Positions 8,344 through 15,564 are shown, counted from the first letter of the stretch. The stretch is DNA of 23,699 bases from Acidobacteriota bacterium (GCA_028873155.1 JAGWML010000018.1:1-23699), one strand, 5' to 3'. The notes: generated from the letters alone by a model not told the origin. Program-made: numbers and translations.

Positions 8344-11210
8344 GTTGACTCCTTCTGCTCTTTTCGCGCCGGCACGCGCAACCGCACCGTCGTCCCGCCG
8401 CCCGTCTCGCTCGTCACGTCCAGCACGCCCTTGATCGCCGCCGCGCGCTCCCGCATCCCCGTCAGTCCAAAATGTCCCGGCGGCGACTGCGCTCCGCCCT
8501 CCGCCGCAAATCCGCGCCCGTCATCCCGCACCTCCAGCGCAATCTCGTTCTGCCTGTACTCGAGTTGCACCGTCAGGTTCCGCGCGCCGGCGTGCTTCTT
8601 CACATTATGGATGGCCTCCTGCGCCACGCGCAGAATTTCCCGCTCCGTCCCCGGCGGCAAGGCACGGTACGCCCCATAAATGCTGAAGTTCGCTTCCAGT
8701 CCATGTCCGCCCGCCTGCTCCGTCACGCGCCGCAGCTCCACCGGCAGCGTCTTCTCGCCCGAGTCCTGCGAGCGCAGCGCCCAGATCGACTGCCGCGCAT
8801 CCGCCAGCCCGTCCCGCACCTGGCTTCGCGCCGTGTCCAGTTGCTTCGCCGCCGCATCAGACTTGTTCTGCCGCAGCAGCTCCGCCAGCACCTCCAGTTG
8901 CACGCTGATGCCCACATAGCCCTGCGCCAGCGTGTCGTGAATCTCCCGCGCGATCCGGCTGCGCTCGCCCAGCACCGCGCGAAACTCCCGCTCCGCGCGC
9001 ATCAGCCGCAGCCGCAGCAGCACCACCACCAGCGCCCCCAGCAGCACCGCCAGCACAAGGTAGAACCAGATCGTCTGATAGAAATGCGGTCGCAGCTCAA
9101 ACCTGAGCGCCGCGCCCTGCTCGTTCCACACGCCGTCGTTGTTCGCCGCCTGCACGCGCAGCACATACCGCCCCGGCGGAATATTCGTGTAATACGCCGT
9201 GCGCCGCGCGCCCGCCTCCGTCCACTGCTTGTCAAACCCCTCCAGCATGTAGCGGTAGCGCACCTTCTGTGGAGCCACAAAGCTCAGCCCCGCATAATCA
9301 AACTCAAAGTGCACGTGTCCCGCCTGCAGGCGCAGCCCCGCGCCATCGCCCAGCGGCTGCTCCACGTCATCCACGGCAAACCGCTCAATCGCCACCAGCG
9401 GGGGCTCCGTGTTGATCGCAAAATGCGCCGGGTCGGCCTCCACCAGCCCTTTCGGCGTCGCAAACCACAGCAGCCCGTCCCGCGAACGCCACGCCGAGGG
9501 ATGACTGTTCGTCGCCGTCTCCCGGCTGCGCAGCCCATCCGCCGGGCCAAACTCAATCCAGTGCGTGCACTCCGCCGTCATCGTGCAATCGCACCGCGCA
9601 ATCCCCTCGTCCGTCGCAAACCAAAGATGATTCCCCGCATCATCCAGAATCGCGTGAATGCTCTTTTCGCTCAGCCCGCGCCCCTTCGGCGCGCTGAACG
9701 AATGACCGTCCCACAGATTCCACCCATGGTCCTGCGTGCCAATGAACAGCTCGCCCGAGGGCCTGGCCAGCAGCGCCGTCACCACATTGCTGCTCAGTCC
9801 GTTCGCCGTCGTGTAATTGGTAATCGCGCCGCCATGCAGTCGCGACAGGCCTGCAAACGTCGCCACCCACAGGTCCCCCGCCTTGTCACGCGCCATCGCG
9901 CCCACCAGGTCGCTGCCCAGCCCGCTGGCCTGTGTATAGGTCACAATCTTCGCCGCCGCATGTTCCCTGCCTGCGCCGCCCGCCGGAAACATCCAGTGCG
10001 CCAGCCCGCGCCGCGTGCCAATCCACAGCGATCCATCCGCGTCGACAAGCAGCGAACGGATAAAGTCATCCGGCAATCCATCCGCCGATGTGTACGCGTC
10101 CACCGCGCTTCCGCGAATCCGGTTCAGGCCATCCGGCGTACCCACCCAAAGATCGCCGTTCGGCGCCGCCGCCAGCGAGAGAATCACGTCGCTCAGCAGC
10201 ACATCCCGCACCGCATACACGCTCGCCGCGCCGCTCTTCACCCCGCTCCGCCGAAACACATTCAGCGCCCCGCCGCTCGTGCCAATCCACAGCGCACCCT
10301 TGCCGTCCTCCACCACCGTCGTTGTTGCATCGGAGCTCAGCCCCTCGTGCATGCTGATGGTGCGGAAGCGCTGGTCGCGCAGAATATGCAGCCCGCTCGT
10401 CTCCGTGCCCACCCACACATCGCCTTCGCGGTCTTCCATCATGGTCAGAATCGACGCGCCCGCCAGCGGATCGGTCACCGCAAGCCGCTGCACCACCCCA
10501 TGCACAATGCGCGCCAGCCCGCCATTCGTCCCAATCCAGAGGCAGCCTTCGCGATCCGCAAACAGCGCCTGCACGCGGCTGCCCGGCAACTCCTTGCGCA
10601 CGCTCCACTGCGATTCTTTGCCGTGCTGCGTCAGCGTCACCGTGCTCACCGTGGCCTGCGCCCGGCTCCCATCCGTCAGCCGGGCTGAAAACGCCGCCGC
10701 ACCCGCGCCCGCATCGGCAATCGCCGGTACGACCTTCGAATCCTCAATCCCAACCGTGCCGCTTTCCGTCGAGACGAGCACCGCGCCGCGCTCATTCACG
10801 CGCAGCGCCAGAATCGTATTCCCCGGCAGTCCGTCCTCTGTCGTGAACGTGCGCACCGTTCCGCCCTGCCATCGCGCCAGGCCGTCGCTCGTGCCCACCC
10901 ACAGCGCGCCGTCGCTCGTCTCCAGCAGGCAGCGCACATCCCCGCTCGGCAGCGCCGGATTTGAATTCTTGTCGAAGACCGCAAACGCCACGCCGTCAAA
11001 CCGCGCCAGCCCCGCCTCCGTGCCGATCCACACAAAGCCGTCCCGCGTCTGCGTCAGCGCCTGCACCGTATCCTGCGGCAGCCCGTTCTCCATCACCCAC
11101 GCCTGCCGCGCATACTCGGCCAGCGGAGTTGCCGGCTCCAGCGCCCATCCGCTCAACGCCGCGCCCGCCAGCCACCATCCGGCCAGCGCCCGCCGCGCCC
11201 ACCCCCGCAC
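8340..11210 (-). CDS. hybrid beta-propeller sensor histidine kinase (reg_prop / Y_Y_Y / HisKA_3)
   Basis: The product has 956 residues from a GTG at 11210 (GGAG 9 nt upstream). A TTG at 11246 is an alternative start with a weaker ribosome site. After a signal peptide (ARRALAGWWLAGAALSGWA) comes a long sensor of two-component-regulator propeller repeats, about residues 30-590. The repeats are seen in recurring blocks such as DGFVWIGTEAGLARFDG, DGALWVGTSDGLARW and GDLWVGTPDGLNRI. A Y_Y_Y domain follows (about 600-700, including RYRYMLEGFDKQWTEAG). One membrane helix lies near 708-730. The cytoplasmic part has a HisKA_3 H-box with H758 (REIHDTLAQGY), an N-box (AQEAIHNVKKHA) and G-boxes (DDGRGF, GLTGMRERA). 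It senses an extracytoplasmic signal; in Bacteroidota relatives this is often a glycan, but here the ligand is unknown. Confidence 0.93.
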   Translation of the reverse strand: MRGWARRALAGWWLAGAALSGWALEPATPLAEYARQAWVMENGLPQDTVQALTQTRDGFVWIGTEAGLARFDGVAFAVFDKNSNPALPSGDVRCLLETSDGALWVGTSDGLARWQGGTVRTFTTEDGLPGNTILALRVNERGAVLVSTESGTVGIEDSKVVPAIADAGAGAAAFSARLTDGSRAQATVSTVTLTQHGKESQWSVRKELPGSRVQALFADREGCLWIGTNGGLARIVHGVVQRLAVTDPLAGASILTMMEDREGDVWVGTETSGLHILRDQRFRTISMHEGLSSDATTTVVEDGKGALWIGTSGGALNVFRRSGVKSGAASVYAVRDVLLSDVILSLAAAPNGDLWVGTPDGLNRIRGSAVDAYTSADGLPDDFIRSLLVDADGSLWIGTRRGLAHWMFPAGGAGREHAAAKIVTYTQASGLGSDLVGAMARDKAGDLWVATFAGLSRLHGGAITNYTTANGLSSNVVTALLARPSGELFIGTQDHGWNLWDGHSFSAPKGRGLSEKSIHAILDDAGNHLWFATDEGIARCDCTMTAECTHWIEFGPADGLRSRETATNSHPSAWRSRDGLLWFATPKGLVEADPAHFAINTEPPLVAIERFAVDDVEQPLGDGAGLRLQAGHVHFEFDYAGLSFVAPQKVRYRYMLEGFDKQWTEAGARRTAYYTNIPPGRYVLRVQAANNDGVWNEQGAALRFELRPHFYQTIWFYLVLAVLLGALVVVLLRLRLMRAEREFRAVLGERSRIAREIHDTLAQGYVGISVQLEVLAELLRQNKSDAAAKQLDTARSQVRDGLADARQSIWALRSQDSGEKTLPVELRRVTEQAGGHGLEANFSIYGAYRALPPGTEREILRVAQEAIHNVKKHAGARNLTVQLEYRQNEIALEVRDDGRGFAAEGGAQSPPGHFGLTGMRERAAAIKGVLDVTSETGGGTTVRLRVPARKEQKEST

Positions 11211-11340
11211 GCAACCCCGCTCCGAATTGGCCTTTCCGTCTCTCAACCCGCGCCGCGCGCCTCAATCTCCGCGCAACTCCACACTACTCGTTCACCCGCG
11301 CCTGTGCGCAACTTCCGCCGCGCTGCCGTCGCGCCCTCCA

Positions 11341-11369
11341 CCTATAGATGGACCGCGCCATCCCTCCAA
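11341..11369 (-). promoter_or_regulatory. candidate sigma-70-type promoter for the kinase operon
   Basis: On the minus strand a TTGGAG hexamer (11364-11369) is followed after exactly 17 nt by TATAGG (11341-11346). It lies about 125 nt upstream of the preferred kinase start, and no other good pair is evident in this gap. This rests on motif match only. Confidence 0.35.
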
Positions 11370-11450
11370 CGGCTCAAGACGCCGCCCCGTCGGCCAGCTA
11401 CTCTGTCTTTGTCTCCTGATTGGCCTGTACATTTCTGGCAATGTCATTTC

Positions 11451-11490
11451 GGGTGGCGCCGCACAAATCGGCTGCCACCCGATTCTTTTT
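11451..11490 (+). terminator. terminator-like hairpin upstream of the enoyl-CoA hydratase
   Basis: GGGTGGC (11451-11457) pairs perfectly with GCCACCC (11474-11480); an inner CCG/CGG pair shortens the loop. A T-rich run (11483-11490, ending in five Ts) follows three bases later. This is the shape of an intrinsic terminator reading rightward. It sits 50 nt before the hydratase start, so it could be an attenuator or end a leftover transcript. Confidence 0.45.
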
Positions 11491-11539
11491 GCCCGCCCGC
11501 ACAGCACACCCCGCCCCGATCTGCTACCCTGCTTCCGCC

Positions 11540-12322
11540 ATGGATTACGTCCACATCCTCCTTGACCTGCGCCCCCCCGTTGCCACCCTCACCCTGAACC
11601 GGCCCACGGTGCTCAATGCGCTCAACGCCGCGCTCTTCGCCGAGCTCGCCCACGCCATGAACCGCCTCGCGCAAGACCCCGCCCTCCGCGTCATCCTCCT
11701 CACCGGCGCGGGCGACAAGGCCTTCGCCGCCGGCGCCGACATCCGCGAGATCGCCGCCACCGGCGCCGTCACCGGCCAGGAGCTCTCCCTCCGCGGCCAG
11801 GCCGTCTTTCGCTTCATCGAAACCTGCGGCAAGCCCGTCCTCGCCTGCATCAACGGCTTTGCCCTCGGCGGCGGCTGCGAACTCGCCATGGCCTGCACCC
11901 TCCGCCTCGCCGCGGACACCGCCCGCCTCGGCCAGCCCGAAATCAAGCTCGGCCTCCTGCCCGGCTACGGAGGCACGCAGCGCCTCCCCCGCCTCACCGG
12001 CCGCGGCGCCGCGCTCAAGCTGCTGCTCACCGGCGAAATCATCTCTGCGCAGGAAGCCCTCCGCATCGGCCTCGTCGATGAAGTCCACCCCGCCGCGGAA
12101 CTGATGCCCCGCGCCGAAGCCCTCGCCCACCAGATCGCCGCCAATGCGCCCCTCGCCGTCGCCAGCACCCTCCGCGCCGTCGATGAAGGACTCGACCTGC
12201 CCCTTGAACCCGCTCTCCGCCGCGAAGCCGAACTCTTCGGCGAGCTCTGCGCCACCGCCGACAAAGCCGAAGGCACCGCCGCATTCCTCCAGAAACGCAC
12301 ACCCACCTGGCAAAGCAAATAG
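11540..12322 (+). CDS. enoyl-CoA hydratase (crotonase family)
   Basis: The product has 260 residues, the usual crotonase length. The ATG at 11540 begins the conserved strand (MDYVHILLDLRPPVATLTLNRP). The frame stays open 40 codons upstream, but that extension is proline- and alanine-rich without family similarity. No strong ribosome site is visible, so the mRNA may be leaderless or weakly initiated. The oxyanion-hole segments AFAAGADIREI and NGFALGGGCELAMAC are present, as are both catalytic glutamates, E114 (GGCEL) and E134 (GQPEI), then GLLPGYGGTQRLPRLTG. With both glutamates it should hydrate trans-2-enoyl-CoA to 3-hydroxyacyl-CoA in fatty-acid oxidation or a related acyl-CoA route. No other beta-oxidation gene is adjacent. 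Confidence 0.93.
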   Translation: MDYVHILLDLRPPVATLTLNRPTVLNALNAALFAELAHAMNRLAQDPALRVILLTGAGDKAFAAGADIREIAATGAVTGQELSLRGQAVFRFIETCGKPVLACINGFALGGGCELAMACTLRLAADTARLGQPEIKLGLLPGYGGTQRLPRLTGRGAALKLLLTGEIISAQEALRIGLVDEVHPAAELMPRAEALAHQIAANAPLAVASTLRAVDEGLDLPLEPALRREAELFGELCATADKAEGTAAFLQKRTPTWQSK

Positions 12323-12432
12323 CGCCGCGCGCCACGCACTCCACCGCAGCGCAGCATCTCGTACACAGCGCACGCAGCGAGAACGGGTCAATCTCCGGTT
12401 AGCCGGTCGCATTGCCGGCCCCTCTACCCGGC

Positions 12433-12474
12433 TGTCATCCTGAGGCGAAGCCGAAGGATCTGCATTTGCTTTTC
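12433..12474 (+). repeat. left inverted repeat of the GIY-YIG unit (REP-like)
   Basis: This 42-bp repeat starts TGTCATCCTGAGG. It matches the reverse complement of 12853-12898 over its first 13 bases exactly and over its last 22 bases with two mismatches. Between ATCCT (12437-12441) and AGGAT (12455-12459) it folds into a symmetric hairpin: outer 5-bp stem, facing GA/GA mismatches, GGC/GCC stem and a GAA loop. The tip is GCGAAGC (12445-12451), a heptamer known from biophysical work to form an unusually stable DNA mini-hairpin. Confidence 0.85.
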
Positions 12475-12506
12475 GTCACACCATCGCTCCGGCTCTTCCG
12501 CGTACG

Positions 12507-12854
12507 ATGAGTCCCATGCAGGAACACAGCTACTTCACCTACATCATGGCCAGCCGCAGCCGGACGCTGTACGTTGGGGTAACCAGCGACCTGCACAAAC
12601 GCGCCTTCCAGCACAAATGGAAAGAGCACGCCGGATTCACGGCGCGCTATAACTGCGATCGTCTCGTCTGGTTCGAGTGCCACCAGCTTGTGCAGAATGC
12701 GATCGCACGGGAAAAGGAATTGAAAGGCTGGAAACGATCCAGAAAGATTGCACTTATCGAATCCACGAATCCTGCATGGATCGATCTCAGCCGCGAATGG
12801 TACGACTGCGAGCCTGCGGATTATCTCCGGGCGCAGGACCGCATGAACTCCTGA
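12507..12854 (+). CDS. single-domain GIY-YIG nuclease family protein (UPF0213/YhbQ-like)
   Basis: This 115-residue protein consists of one GIY-YIG domain. The YTYI-type first motif is YFTYIMAS and the second is LYVGVTSDLHKRAFQHK. The domain continues through FTARYNCDRLVWFE, the metal-binding glutamate region AIAREKELKGWKR, and a C-terminal NPAWIDLSREWYD. This is the COG2827 type, usually 80-110 residues. No ribosome site precedes the ATG at 12507 or the in-frame ATG at 12516, so the start is uncertain. The gene is enclosed by near-identical inverted repeats that begin 33 bp before it and end 44 bp after it. The family's biological role is not settled. Confidence 0.88.
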   Translation: MSPMQEHSYFTYIMASRSRTLYVGVTSDLHKRAFQHKWKEHAGFTARYNCDRLVWFECHQLVQNAIAREKELKGWKRSRKIALIESTNPAWIDLSREWYDCEPADYLRAQDRMNS

Positions 12855-12898
12855 AAAGCAACTGCAGTTCCTTCGTCGCTGCGCTCCTCAGGATGACA
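12853..12898 (-). repeat. right inverted repeat of the GIY-YIG unit (REP-like)
   Basis: Read on the minus strand, it starts TGTCATCCTGAGG and ends GTTGCTTTTC, matching the left copy. Its middle is 4 bp longer and carries GCGCAGC (plus-strand 12878-12884). That is again a GCGNAGC mini-hairpin, so the hairpin tip class is conserved although the bases differ. It starts at the last base of the nuclease stop codon neighbourhood, within 2 bp of the coding end. Confidence 0.85.
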
Positions 12899-12939
12899 AC
12901 GCACAAGAGTAGGTACAGCAGTGATAAGGAGCAGCAGCC

Positions 12940-13008
12940 GTCGAAGGCGTCACCCGGAAAGCCGCCGCCTTCCGCGAAAAGCGCGCCCCCACCCGGCAGG
13001 GCACGTAG
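12940..13008 (+). pseudogene. possible crotonase 3'-end fragment
   Basis: A short frame encodes VEGVTRKAAAFREKRAPT then RQGT and a TAG stop. It resembles the end of the upstream hydratase (EGTAAFLQKRTPTWQSK, TAG) in residues, in length and in the shared TAGCGCC after the stop. The frame is closed by TAA at 12925-12927, so nothing longer survives. Its first part also resembles AVEGVAQKAA of the lipoprotein at 13888, so the assignment is uncertain. Confidence 0.4.
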
Positions 13009-13144
13009 CGCCACTGTAATTGAGGCCCCACAGCACTTACAACCGCATTGATATAGCTACGTGTGTGCCGTAACCACGTCACAAATGTTGTAAGATGCGC
13101 AGGAAGGCATTAACTCCACGAGATAATTTCAGGATAGGAGAAAC

Positions 13145-13708
13145 ATGCTAATCCAGAATTTCGGGCGGCTGTGGGAAAGGAAGTACATCAATTTCGGTAG
13201 AGGAGGCCTTGGCAACAAGGGTCATCTTAAAGGTTATGTCACGGGTAATCGCGAAGCAGACTTCAGAGAACAGATTGGGATTTATGTACTTTACGACAAA
13301 GATTTCATGCCAATTTATATTGGGCAGGTCGGCCGTGGAAGAAAGAAGTTATTGAGTAGACTCAACGACCACGAAACAGATCATCTTTGGAATCGCTGGG
13401 ACTACTTCACCTGGTTTGGCTTCAGAAGGGTGAATAAGAACGGAACTCTTTCAAAACTAGACAACGGTCAAAAGGTGTTCAAGACGAGAGGTGAGAAGCT
13501 GCTCAATGAGATTGAGGGAGCACTCATCACCGCACTAGAACCAAGGTTTAATAAGCAGGGCGCCCGGTGGAAGGACGTTGAAGAATTTTTCCAAGAACGG
13601 GATCCGAAAGTAGAGGAAGCTACGGTAGGCGACCTTATGGAGCGGTTCGAAAGTATCGAGAGTAAAATCAAGGCCCTCGGAAAAGGGCCTAACCATAAAA
13701 CAAAGTAA
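13145..13708 (+). CDS. GIY-YIG domain protein, AT-rich and probably imported
   Basis: The product has 187 residues from an ATG preceded by AGGAG 5-6 nt upstream. The GIY-YIG core spans about residues 44-145: GIYVLYDKDFMPIYIGQVGRG, then KLLSRLNDHETDHLWNRWDYFTWFGF, and the likely metal-binding glutamate in LLNEIEGALITALEPRFNKQG. A basic, helical C-terminal tail follows (MERFESIESKIKALGKGP). It is unrelated to the neighbouring small GIY-YIG gene except in fold. Base composition and codon choice are clearly more AT-rich than in any other gene here (agaaag, ttat, aaa-rich), suggesting recent transfer. It could be an orphan restriction-type or homing-type nuclease. No methylase or other defence partner is present. 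Confidence 0.82.
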   Translation: MLIQNFGRLWERKYINFGRGGLGNKGHLKGYVTGNREADFREQIGIYVLYDKDFMPIYIGQVGRGRKKLLSRLNDHETDHLWNRWDYFTWFGFRRVNKNGTLSKLDNGQKVFKTRGEKLLNEIEGALITALEPRFNKQGARWKDVEEFFQERDPKVEEATVGDLMERFESIESKIKALGKGPNHKTK

Positions 13709-13747
13709 TTGAAAATGGGAACTTAGAGACGTGCTCTTTCAATTACT
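13704..13747 (+). terminator. 11-bp inverted repeat at the stop codon of the AT-rich GIY-YIG gene
   Basis: AGTAATTGAAA (13704-13714) and TTTCAATTACT (13737-13747) are exact inverted copies around a 22-nt loop, and the left arm contains the TAA stop. No clean T-run follows, so it is either a weak terminator or an end of the imported segment. Confidence 0.4.
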
Positions 13748-13804
13748 GCGAAGGCCCTGCAATCTGAAATTCCACGTGTGCGGTACGAGTGCGAGTATCC
13801 GTCG

Positions 13805-13830
13805 AAACTTACGGGTGGAAGCCTAAGTTT
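13805..13830. repeat. short inverted repeat before the lipoprotein gene
   Basis: AAACTTA (13805-13811) and TAAGTTT (13824-13830) are perfect inverted copies with a 12-nt loop. It could be an operator or a weak hairpin; nothing decides between them. Confidence 0.25.
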
Positions 13831-13887
13831 GCATCGCTTCACGCCGTCGCGTGAGCTGCAACCGCACCCCCTGCTATCCTGAACCTC

Positions 13888-14448
13888 GTGAAGCCCGCCC
13901 TCCCCCGCAAACACTGGCCCGCCGCCGCACTGTTGCTCGCGCTCTCCATCGCCGCCTGTCACAAAGAAGAGCAGGCCGTCGAAGGCGTCGCGCAGAAGGC
14001 CGCCACTGCCGAGCAGAAAGCTCAGGCCACCGCCACCCTCCGTGACAAGCAGCGCGCCGCCCTCGCTGCCATCCCGCTCCCCACCAAGAGCCTCTACGTC
14101 GACATCCACGACCCCTCCGGCTGGGAAAATCCCTTCCTCACCGTCGAGGCCGACAAGATCGATCTCCGTATCCTGCTCACAGACGCCAACACCAGTTCCA
14201 TGGGCCAGGGCACCTTGCTGCGCCCCGAGGCCGCCCGCCGCCAGGAGATGCAGATCCGCCTCGCCGACCTCGCCGAGGCCGTCACCGCCCTGCCCCCCGA
14301 AGCCTGGCGCTATGGCCGCGTCGTCGCCGTCGCTGAAGCGCCCGCCGCCCCCGCCAAAGACCACCCCCAGATCCGTCGCAACGTCGAAGCCGCCATCCAG
14401 CAGCTCAACGACCTCGGCGTCGTCGTCGAAGAGTGGCCCGGCCGCTAA
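13888..14448 (+). CDS. predicted lipoprotein of unknown function
   Basis: The product has 186 residues from a GTG start; the ribosome site is weak. The N-terminus is a type II signal peptide with the lipobox SIAAC near residue 24, so it should be lipid-anchored. Residues 25-60 are charged and alanine-rich (HKEEQAVEGVAQKAATAEQK) and probably helical. A compact domain follows with LYVDIHDPSGWENPFLTVEADKI and a helical RRQEMQIRLADLAEAV. I do not recognise the family. In the C-terminal half, RRNVEAAIQQLNDLGVVVEEW could fit a small alpha/beta biopolymer-transport-like domain, but this is weak. It ends convergently with the AIM24-like gene. Confidence 0.75.
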   Translation: MKPALPRKHWPAAALLLALSIAACHKEEQAVEGVAQKAATAEQKAQATATLRDKQRAALAAIPLPTKSLYVDIHDPSGWENPFLTVEADKIDLRILLTDANTSSMGQGTLLRPEAARRQEMQIRLADLAEAVTALPPEAWRYGRVVAVAEAPAAPAKDHPQIRRNVEAAIQQLNDLGVVVEEWPGR

Positions 14449-14463
14449 AGCAATCTCCGAGCC

Positions 14464-14488
14464 GGCGGAATCATCAGACGATTCCGCC
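14464..14488. terminator. bidirectional terminator between convergent genes
   Basis: GGCGGAATC (14464-14472) and GATTCCGCC (14480-14488) form a perfect 9-bp stem with a 7-nt loop. It is centred between the stop at 14448 and the opposite stop at 14503. No long T-run is present on either strand. Confidence 0.55.
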
Positions 14489-14502
14489 CGCGTCGCGCTC
14501 TG

Positions 14503-15270
14503 TTATTGATCCCCGCCCAGGATCGACCCCACGATGCCGCCCAGCAGCGCGCCGCCCGTCACCGGGCCCACCTGCCGGCTCTCCGTCCGCGGCAGATACT
14601 CGCTGATCTGGTGCGCCAGCCGCGAAATCGGCAGCGTCTGCAGCCACACCGTCCCCGGCCCCTGCAGCACCGCCAGAAAAATTCCATCGCCGCCGAAGAT
14701 CATGTTCTTGATCCCCGGCACGGTCATGATCTGGAACCCCACCGACGCCTGAAACGCGCCCACATGCCCCGGATGCACGCGCAGCACCTCGCCCGGCGCC
14801 AGCGTCTTCTGCACCAGCTCGCCGGAAAGCTCCAGCCACGCCGTGCCCATGCCGCCCACGCGCTGCAGCAGAAAGCCGTCCCCGCCAAAGATCCCCGCGC
14901 CCAGCGACTGCTGAAAGCCCACGCCGATCGTCACCTGCGGCATCGCGCACAAGAAACCATGCCGGTGCACCAGGTACTCCTGCCCCGGACCCACCTCCAC
15001 CGGCACAATGTGTCCCGGCACCTTCGTCGCAAACGACACCACGCCCGGATATTGCAGCGCGCGATACTCCGTCATGAAGATGCTGCCGCCGCCGGCCACG
15101 CGCTTCAGCACGCCAAACAGCCCACCGCCGCCGCCCATCTGCGTGTGCGTCGTCATCTGGATCGACGCTGTCATCCACGACAGCTCGCCGCTCTCTGAGA
15201 AGACACTTTCATTCGGTTCAAGCTGCACATTCAGCACCGGCATTGTTGTGCCCTGAATCTGTACTTGCAT
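14503..15270 (-). CDS. AIM24/TIGR00266-family protein
   Basis: The product has 255 residues. The ATG at 15270 follows GGAGGT by 7 nt, so it is preferred over an in-frame upstream ATG at 15315. The sequence reads as tandem beta-rich repeats: GELSWMTASIQMTT, GGSIFMTEYRA, FLCAMPQVTIGVGFQQSLGAGIFGGDGFLLQRVGG and MIFGGDGIFLAVLQGPGTVWLQTLP. These are hallmarks of the TIGR00266/AIM24 family. The last residues form a glycine-zipper-like tail (GGALLGGIVGSILGG). In yeast the relative AIM24 is mitochondrial; bacterial function is unknown. It is separate from the phage genes that follow on the same strand and has its own ribosome site. Confidence 0.9.
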   Translation of the reverse strand: MQVQIQGTTMPVLNVQLEPNESVFSESGELSWMTASIQMTTHTQMGGGGGLFGVLKRVAGGGSIFMTEYRALQYPGVVSFATKVPGHIVPVEVGPGQEYLVHRHGFLCAMPQVTIGVGFQQSLGAGIFGGDGFLLQRVGGMGTAWLELSGELVQKTLAPGEVLRVHPGHVGAFQASVGFQIMTVPGIKNMIFGGDGIFLAVLQGPGTVWLQTLPISRLAHQISEYLPRTESRQVGPVTGGALLGGIVGSILGGDQ

Positions 15271-15336
15271 ACGATCAACCTCCACTCTTGGGCAGTGTAC
15301 ACGCCTTTTCGCCATGCGCCGCTCTCTGAGTGGTCC

Positions 15337-15564
15337 TCATTTTCGCAGCCACGCCTGCACCGCTACCTCAATCACCGCAAACACCACACTGACCGCGGCC
15401 AGCACGCCCTTCGCGCGCTGCCAGTTCTGTTCGTGCCGCTCCATGCGCCGCTCCAGATCGGCAATCCGTCCGCCGTTGCCATCGCCCATCAGCCCATTCA
15501 TCTGCGTCTTCAGCACGCACAAGTCGCTCAGCACCTGCGCCTCAAATTCATTCATCATCCGCAT
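15337..15564 (-). CDS. small XhlA-like membrane protein of the phage module
   Basis: The product has 75 residues from an ATG with GGAG 8 nt upstream. Residues 1-50 are a charged helix with coiled-coil spacing (LSDLCVLKTQMNGLM, RIADLERRMERHEQNWQ). Residues 53-73 are one membrane segment (GVLAAVSVVFAVIEVAVQAWL) with RK after it. This is the layout of XhlA-type hemolysin/holin-associated proteins found at the end of phage tail clusters. Identity is by architecture only. It is last in the minus-strand phage run, about 200 bp past the hub gene and beyond a composite palindrome repeat. Confidence 0.65.
   Translation of the reverse strand: MRMMNEFEAQVLSDLCVLKTQMNGLMGDGNGGRIADLERRMERHEQNWQRAKGVLAAVSVVFAVIEVAVQAWLRK

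Larger units (their letters stand above)
12433..12898 (+). mobile_element. candidate inverted-repeat-bounded GIY-YIG mobile unit (466 bp)
   Basis: The two 42-46-bp inverted repeats enclose one gene, a small GIY-YIG protein, and little else. The layout parallels REP/RAYT units, where a single-domain nuclease is bounded by REP palindromes, but the enzyme here is GIY-YIG rather than a Y1 transposase. I see no target-site duplication at the outer edges. Mobility is inferred from structure and would need further copies in the genome to be shown. Confidence 0.5.

Noticed and set aside
8472..10688. 738-residue plus-strand frame opposite the kinase
   Set aside because: Extremely arginine-, glutamine- and histidine-rich shadow, with no domain features.
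12413..12910. Target-site duplication around the GIY-YIG unit
   Set aside because: The bases outside the two inverted repeats do not match beyond one or two positions.
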